A DNA stretch of 64,000 bases from NCBI RefSeq assembly GCF_041583195.1, contig NZ_JBFHGL010000005.1:62001-126000 (forward strand). Direction: 5' to 3'. Position numbers and translations under genes: made by a program. Within the stretch, counting starts at the first letter, position 1, and each line of letters begins with the position of its first letter. Positions 59,748 to 64,000 of this stretch are shown in pieces. This DNA is from Sulfurimonas sp. Lineage in GTDB: Bacteria > Campylobacterota > Campylobacteria > Campylobacterales > Sulfurimonadaceae. A model generated the notes under the pieces. The model worked only from the letters and a program-made list of their open reading frames with translations, made no database searches and was not told the origin of the DNA.

Positions 59748-60947
59748 GTGGCATATATGATTGAATATCCAAATAAATTAGATATTATCTTTGATAAATT
59801 GCAAAAATATAATATTAAACCCGTTATTGTAGGCGGGTATGTTAGAGACTATTTTTTTAATAAATATGAAAAAAGCTCTAAACGTCTGACAAAAGATATA
59901 GACATAGAACTATACAATGCCGAGTCTTTCGAACAACTTCAAAATATTTTATGTGAATTTGGTAATCCAAATCTAAATGGCAAAAATTTCGGAGTTATCA
60001 AACTAAAAGTTGATGATTTAGATATTGACTTCTCTCTTCCAAGAACTGACAATAAAGTATCTTCAGGTCATACTGGCTTTGAAGTAGACACATATTCGGA
60101 CATATCTTTTCATAAAGCAAGCTCAAGAAGAGATTTTACGATCAATGCTATAGGTTTTGATATATTTAATAAAAAAATATTAGATCCTTTTGGAGGATTA
60201 GAAGATTTAAAACAAAAAAAATTAAAAATGGTAAGCCAAGAAACATTTATAGAAGATCCTTTAAGAGTTCTAAGAGCTATGCAGTTTTGTGCTAGATTTG
60301 AATTAAAACCGGATTACGAACTAATAGATGCAGCTTCTAAAATGTGTGAAAATAATCTTTTAGATGAACTACCAAGAGAGAGAATATATGAAGAGTTTAA
60401 AAAGCTTTTTTTAAAGGCAAAACATATATCCATAGGTCTAAATTTTTTAAAAGACGTGAATGGGTTTATATACTTTAGTGAACTAAATATGTCAGAATCT
60501 GACTGGCATATTAAGTTAAAATATATAGACAGTGTTGATAAAACAAAGTTAGATAACGCTACTAACATAGCAGTAGTGTTAGCACTGTTATGTTATAAGA
60601 TGGAAGAAAACGCAAAACAAAGTTTTTTAAATAAAATAATAAATAAAAAAACAACTTTAAAAACTATAGACTATCTGCACCATATTGATTCTTATTTAGA
60701 AAGTATTGATAAAAAGGATTTTGATAACACTCTAAAATATAAAATTTTAAAAGATATAGATACAAACACATTAAAAATATACTTAGAAGCCAAGTCTATA
60801 TCTGAGGATATAATTAGAAAAATATATAGTATAAAACCTATAGTTCATGGTAAAGATCTTATGAAATCGGGATTTAAACCATCTAAAGAGTTTGACTCTC
60901 TATTGCAAATGATCTACGAGGTACAACTGTTAAAACTCTTTAACTGA
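59748..60947 (+). CDS. CCA tRNA nucleotidyltransferase-type protein
   Basis: 399 residues of class II nucleotidyltransferase. KPVIVGGYVRDYFF and TKDIDIELYN hold the GG and the catalytic DxD (Asp-Ile-Asp) residues; RRDFTINAIGFD and EDPLRVLRAMQFCARF are the CCA-adding/poly(A)-polymerase family head-neck motifs. The C-terminal half is shorter and less conserved. It may add or repair CCA, though the tRNA here encodes its CCA. The start may be GTG 59748 or ATG 59757; neither has a strong Shine-Dalgarno. The convergent 60940 gene overlaps its end by 8 bases. Confidence 0.85.
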   Translation: MAYMIEYPNKLDIIFDKLQKYNIKPVIVGGYVRDYFFNKYEKSSKRLTKDIDIELYNAESFEQLQNILCEFGNPNLNGKNFGVIKLKVDDLDIDFSLPRTDNKVSSGHTGFEVDTYSDISFHKASSRRDFTINAIGFDIFNKKILDPFGGLEDLKQKKLKMVSQETFIEDPLRVLRAMQFCARFELKPDYELIDAASKMCENNLLDELPRERIYEEFKKLFLKAKHISIGLNFLKDVNGFIYFSELNMSESDWHIKLKYIDSVDKTKLDNATNIAVVLALLCYKMEENAKQSFLNKIINKKTTLKTIDYLHHIDSYLESIDKKDFDNTLKYKILKDIDTNTLKIYLEAKSISEDIIRKIYSIKPIVHGKDLMKSGFKPSKEFDSLLQMIYEVQLLKLFN

Positions 60948-61407
60948 GTGTACGCATTCGATCAGCTACATCAGATTTAAAGTTTATCTTATCAGCAGCC
61001 TTACTTATAGACTCTTTTATTTTATTTTCATATATCTGTTTGTTTTCTTTATCATATTTTTTGATAATTTTTTCATACGTTTCTAAAAACTTTTGAGATA
61101 TTTCCAGTCCATAAATACTGATCTTTTTATTTGATAATATTAAAATAACCAACTCAAAAACTTTTTTCATTTTAGAGTCCATATCATCTTCTTTTAGATA
61201 ACACTGTCCTGTATTTTCATTTTTAAGAGTTATCTTTTTTAATATCTCAGATAACCCATATTCACTGACTTCAAATTCACTAAACTTTCCGTTAACATAA
61301 AGTCTCATATCATTAAGATCCATCTTCTCTATTTTTTCTAATAGTTTTTCATTTTTAGAATCTTTGTTTGTGTTCTTGTTTCCAAGTATTTTGGAAAATA
61401 TACCCAT
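60940..61407 (-). CDS. hypothetical protein
   Basis: 155 residues, soluble, predicted mostly helical and Lys-rich with a short N-terminal MGIFSKILGNKN that could be an amphipathic membrane-binding tip. ITLKNENTGQCYLKEDDM and ELVILILSNKKISIYGLEISQ mark a compact domain. No family recognised. It lies 30 bases after queF on the same strand, in a run with the degenerate GGDEF-EAL protein. The ribosome site AAAAGGCCTGAAAA precedes the ATG. Confidence 0.65.
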   Translation of the reverse strand: MGIFSKILGNKNTNKDSKNEKLLEKIEKMDLNDMRLYVNGKFSEFEVSEYGLSEILKKITLKNENTGQCYLKEDDMDSKMKKVFELVILILSNKKISIYGLEISQKFLETYEKIIKKYDKENKQIYENKIKESISKAADKINFKSDVADRMRTLS

Positions 61408-61437
61408 TTTTCAGGCCTTTTAATTAAAAAAAGATAG

Positions 61438-61821
61438 CTATTTATTTATCTTTTCACTATCTATCTCTATAACTGTGTGGACATTTCCTCTAGGGTTAAA
61501 ATCGGCTACTATCTTCATATATTTAGGCTTTAGCTTCTCATCTAAAAGATCATATATCTCATTTGCTGCACCCTCATGTGATATATGTTTATTCATAAAA
61601 GAGTTAATATACAGCTTTATGGCTTTTAACTCTACAACCCATTCATTAGGGATGTATTCTAAATAAATCGTCGCAAAATCAGGATAACCGCTTCTTGGAC
61701 AAAGCGACATAAACTCCGGAAGAGTTATTTTTATTAAATAATCTTTTTTGTGCTCATTTGGCCAGATCTCTAAATCTTTTTCTACATCAAATTCTACAAT
61801 CTCTTTTTCACCGTATTTCAT
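61438..61821 (-). CDS. queF: 7-cyano-7-deazaguanine reductase QueF
   Basis: About 127 residues, the short (type I) QueF form. LCPRSGYPDFATIYLEY contains the active cysteine (Cys forming the thioimide with preQ0) and the conserved SGYPD, and ELKAIKLYINSFMNKHISHE the Glu-rich/His motif. It reduces preQ0 to preQ1 with NADPH in queuosine tRNA synthesis. ATG 61821 is preferred because AAGGATAATATA precedes it; an ATG at 61836 lies in the overlapping upstream gene. The upstream degenerate GGDEF-EAL gene's stop (61826) lies just before this start, so it is coupled. Confidence 0.92.
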   Translation of the reverse strand: MKYGEKEIVEFDVEKDLEIWPNEHKKDYLIKITLPEFMSLCPRSGYPDFATIYLEYIPNEWVVELKAIKLYINSFMNKHISHEGAANEIYDLLDEKLKPKYMKIVADFNPRGNVHTVIEIDSEKINK

Positions 61822-61825
61822 TATA

Positions 61826-63238
61826 TTATCCTTCATATATTGTTTCTAGATTTGATAGATATTTTCCTTGAGTGTAATCAATATCTAACTCTTTTATCTT
61901 TTCTAATGTTTGTTTAGTTTCTATCATCTTCATCCAGATCTTAGTATCACTGTCTTTTACCATTTTACTAAAACCGTTTACTATGTTGTAATAGTGCTGA
62001 TCCTCTATATCTTTTGTATAGATGCCATCCATCCTTATAGCATCAACATCTAATTCTCTAAAATATAAAAAGCTTGACTGATATGAACCCATTTTATCTA
62101 TAGTTATTTTTACACCGAGTTTTCTTATGTTTTTGAGTATATCAGAATATCTTTGAGCATATGAATAGTACTCTTTTTCACTCAAAATAAACATAATTCT
62201 GTTTTTTATATGTGGGTTTAAATCTATAAGCTCTTTTAGTTTCAAAAAGAAGCTCCTGTTTCTGATAGACGTAGGTGATACACTTAATGCAAGCATTACA
62301 TCACTCTCTTCTATGCAGTTTTCCACACTTTTTTCAAGGATCATATAATCATAATCAATCATTAATCTAAGTCTGTTTAAAACTTTAATATATGACTTTT
62401 GGTGCATATATTTACCATCAGGTCTTTTTAACTTCGCAAAACATTCTCTCATAACTACTTTGTCACCGTTATAAACATCCTGCTTCATTAACATAAAATT
62501 TTTAGATCTTACCGCACTTATTACATATTGTTCAAGTTCATTTGGCTTTATATCTTCACCGATATATTTAACATCTTTAGTTTTATTTTTTTTAAACTCT
62601 TTAATCTCAAATAGATTTTCTACCATATATTCTAGATCATTTGAGAAAAATGTATCGTTCATGGCAACTTGAACTTTTATCTCTATATCATCTATTTTAA
62701 GATCATCTGCTTTTAAATTCATTAACTCTATCATAGTCATAAATTCACTGCTAATGCCTTTTAAACCAAGTATGAAATCACCACCTTTTACATGTCCGAT
62801 TGGGAAGTTAGTTATATTATTATCTTCTAAATATTTACATATCCATAAACCAACTTCATATAAAACTTTATCACCACTTTTAATGCCATAACGGTTGTTT
62901 ATATCATTTAAATTATCTAATGAGATCAGTACTAAGGTATATTCTTTATTGCTTTTTAGTTCTTTTTTAATATATCTGTACAGATATGTTCTTGTAAATA
63001 CTTTTGATACGTCATCTGTTATTTTTTTTTGATAACCTCTGTATATAAGATAAAATATAAAATATATCCCAAATATTAATACGATCAAAGATTCAATATA
63101 AAAAGCAGAATTTAAATTTTCATATGTAGATATAAATGTGTGTAAAATTAGTGCAAACATAAGAGCGAAGATGGGTAAACCCATTCTTAACGCTAATCTG
63201 AAGCGATATTCACGCTCTTTTTTTTCTGGTAGGTACAT
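61826..63238 (-). CDS. membrane GGDEF-EAL protein with both catalytic sites degenerate
   Basis: 470 residues: two membrane helices (about 15-35, 42-62), a GGDEF-fold domain (about 75-210) whose active loop reads HVKGGDFIL (no GGDEF), and an EAL-fold domain (about 225-465) in which the EAL signature is MRECFAKLKRP and the DDFGxG loop is DKMGSYQSS. The key Glu, Asp and metal ligands are lost in both, so it is neither cyclase nor phosphodiesterase; c-di-GMP binding or protein interaction is more likely. It starts immediately after gyrB's stop and abuts queF. Confidence 0.85.
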   Translation of the reverse strand: MYLPEKKEREYRFRLALRMGLPIFALMFALILHTFISTYENLNSAFYIESLIVLIFGIYFIFYLIYRGYQKKITDDVSKVFTRTYLYRYIKKELKSNKEYTLVLISLDNLNDINNRYGIKSGDKVLYEVGLWICKYLEDNNITNFPIGHVKGGDFILGLKGISSEFMTMIELMNLKADDLKIDDIEIKVQVAMNDTFFSNDLEYMVENLFEIKEFKKNKTKDVKYIGEDIKPNELEQYVISAVRSKNFMLMKQDVYNGDKVVMRECFAKLKRPDGKYMHQKSYIKVLNRLRLMIDYDYMILEKSVENCIEESDVMLALSVSPTSIRNRSFFLKLKELIDLNPHIKNRIMFILSEKEYYSYAQRYSDILKNIRKLGVKITIDKMGSYQSSFLYFRELDVDAIRMDGIYTKDIEDQHYYNIVNGFSKMVKDSDTKIWMKMIETKQTLEKIKELDIDYTQGKYLSNLETIYEG

Positions 63239-64000
63239 CTAAACGTCTAAGTGTTTAACATCTTTTGCGTGTGTTTCAATGTAGTTACGGCGAGGTTCTA
63301 CTTCATCACCCATAAATAGTGTAAATGCATCAGAAGCTACTTCTGCGTCATCAATAGTTACCTGTAGTAATGTGCGGTTTTCAGGTGTCATAGTTGTTTC
63401 CCATAGCTGATCAGGGTTCATCTCACCAAGACCTTTGTAACGCTGAATATATGCACCTTTTTTAGCATAAGATGTGATGTCTTCTAATACTTCTAAAATA
63501 TCTTTACCAAGATCGATATCCCACTCTTTAATTTTGTTATATACAAAATTTGCCTCATTAAAGTGAGGAGCTGCAAAAAGTTCATCATTTATAAGTAACT
63601 CTTCCATACCGTCGTTTGTTTGAACAAAAAGATGAATTGAATCTTCAGATATAACTTTAGTAAGTATGTTATTTCCATTTTCTGTTAAAAATTTCTCAAC
63701 TTCAACATACATCTTATCGTAAGCTAGACTTACTAAATCAGGGTTTTCTATAAAATTACGGATTAGATCAATAAGTGCATAACGGCGCTCAAGTGCTTCT
63801 AATGATCCACGATAGTGATCCACCATTTTAAAGAAAGAGATCAGATCATTTTGTCCAATAGATTCAACTTCTAAAGATTCAACACCATTTTCGATCAGAT
63901 AATCGTTTAGAGTACGGTCATTTTTAAAGTAGATCTCTTTTTTACCTTTTCTGTAAAGGTATAGAGGCGGTTGAGCTAAATATAAATATCCATTCTCAAT
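63239..64000 (-). CDS. gyrB: DNA gyrase subunit B, C-terminal part (partial)
   Basis: The frame is open to base 64000 and continues beyond the window; 253 codons are seen. The segment includes [19 protein letters not shown] (end of the TOPRIM domain), and [19 protein letters not shown] followed by the C-terminal [14 protein letters not shown], which are typical of GyrB; ParE differs in these regions but cannot be wholly excluded. GyrB supplies ATPase and TOPRIM functions for supercoiling. An internal ATG at 63826 is not the start, since homology runs on upstream. Confidence 0.93.
   Translation of the reverse strand: MENGYLYLAQPPLYLYRKGKKEIYFKNDRTLNDYLIENGVESLEVESIGQNDLISFFKMVDHYRGSLEALERRYALIDLIRNFIENPDLVSLAYDKMYVEVEKFLTENGNNILTKVISEDSIHLFVQTNDGMEELLINDELFAAPHFNEANFVYNKIKEWDIDLGKDILEVLEDITSYAKKGAYIQRYKGLGEMNPDQLWETTMTPENRTLLQVTIDDAEVASDAFTLFMGDEVEPRRNYIETHAKDVKHLDV

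Noticed and set aside
59748-60947. Poly(A) polymerase PcnB as the identity of the nucleotidyltransferase
   Set aside because: No basic C-terminal extension typical of PcnB; the CCA-type assignment is kept without a gene symbol because the family cannot be fully resolved by eye.
1-64000. CRISPR array, prophage, insertion sequence or rRNA operon
   Set aside because: No regularly spaced repeats, transposase, phage structural genes or rRNA sequence were seen; apart from 55.7-57.6 kb the window reads as ordinary chromosome.

Overview
The window is a contiguous piece of an AT-rich bacterial chromosome from the Campylobacterota (Epsilonproteobacteria), most likely a Sulfurimonas-like sulfur or hydrogen oxidiser. 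This rests on the fliK-flgD-flgE flagellar layout with sigma-54 promoters of the TTGGAAC type, a DUF1104 periplasmic protein, a periplasmic alpha carbonic anhydrase, an SdhAB-type fumarate reductase suited to a reductive TCA cycle, ThyX in place of ThyA, and many diguanylate cyclases. Genus and species cannot be fixed from sequence reading alone.

Layout. 1-8.6 kb: tail of an HD-GYP gene, an ABC exporter, MntP, a SprT-like protease, carbonic anhydrase, an EAL-HDOD protein, dCMP deaminase, a SurA-like chaperone and a 7TMR-DISM diguanylate cyclase. 8.6-20.4 kb: gltX, a PDC-like membrane protein, a Cu/Zn efflux permease, a serine hydrolase, dbpA, a TrmH-type methyltransferase, a PAS-GGDEF protein, and a mlaA-mlaC-MMPL lipid-trafficking operon. 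20.4-29.8 kb: tRNA-Ser(GGA), DUF1104, a DUF1538-PII fusion, a helix-turn-helix protein, YajQ, the two-subunit fumarate reductase, a J-domain protein, YqaA, a hydroxyacid dehydrogenase and PurT. 29.8-35.9 kb: flagellar hook cluster (flgE, second flgE, flgD, fliK) with two sigma-54 promoters, one overlapping a divergent sigma-28 promoter. 35.9-55.7 kb: mostly housekeeping (dnaG, rpsU, dGTPase, phnA, thyX, pcm, nrdB, msrBA) interleaved with c-di-GMP signalling genes, a KefB-type antiporter and a soluble CZB chemoreceptor. 55.7-57.6 kb: a small accessory island. 57.8-64 kb: typA, a CCA-type nucleotidyltransferase, queF, a degenerate GGDEF-EAL protein and the 3' part of gyrB.

The most notable region is the 55.7-57.6 kb island between msrBA and typA. 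A 69-bp site (55853-55921) has the architecture of an integron attC site: outer 7-bp boxes ATTTAAC and GTTAAAT, a 12-bp inner stem, and the stop codon of a membrane-protein gene ending one base before it. The last 24 bp of this site recur exactly 1006 bp upstream at the other end of that gene. I read this as one complete integron gene cassette followed upstream by a second cassette with a collapsed attC; no integrase lies in the window.

Other themes are: about ten c-di-GMP-related genes, several catalytically degenerate; a fumarate reductase that lacks the covalent-FAD histidine, carries an extra cluster cysteine and has no adjacent membrane anchor; several genes whose -10 box sits 6-7 bases before the start codon (candidate leaderless mRNAs); and three unannotated small reading frames (26, 25 and 43 residues) with ribosome binding sites.
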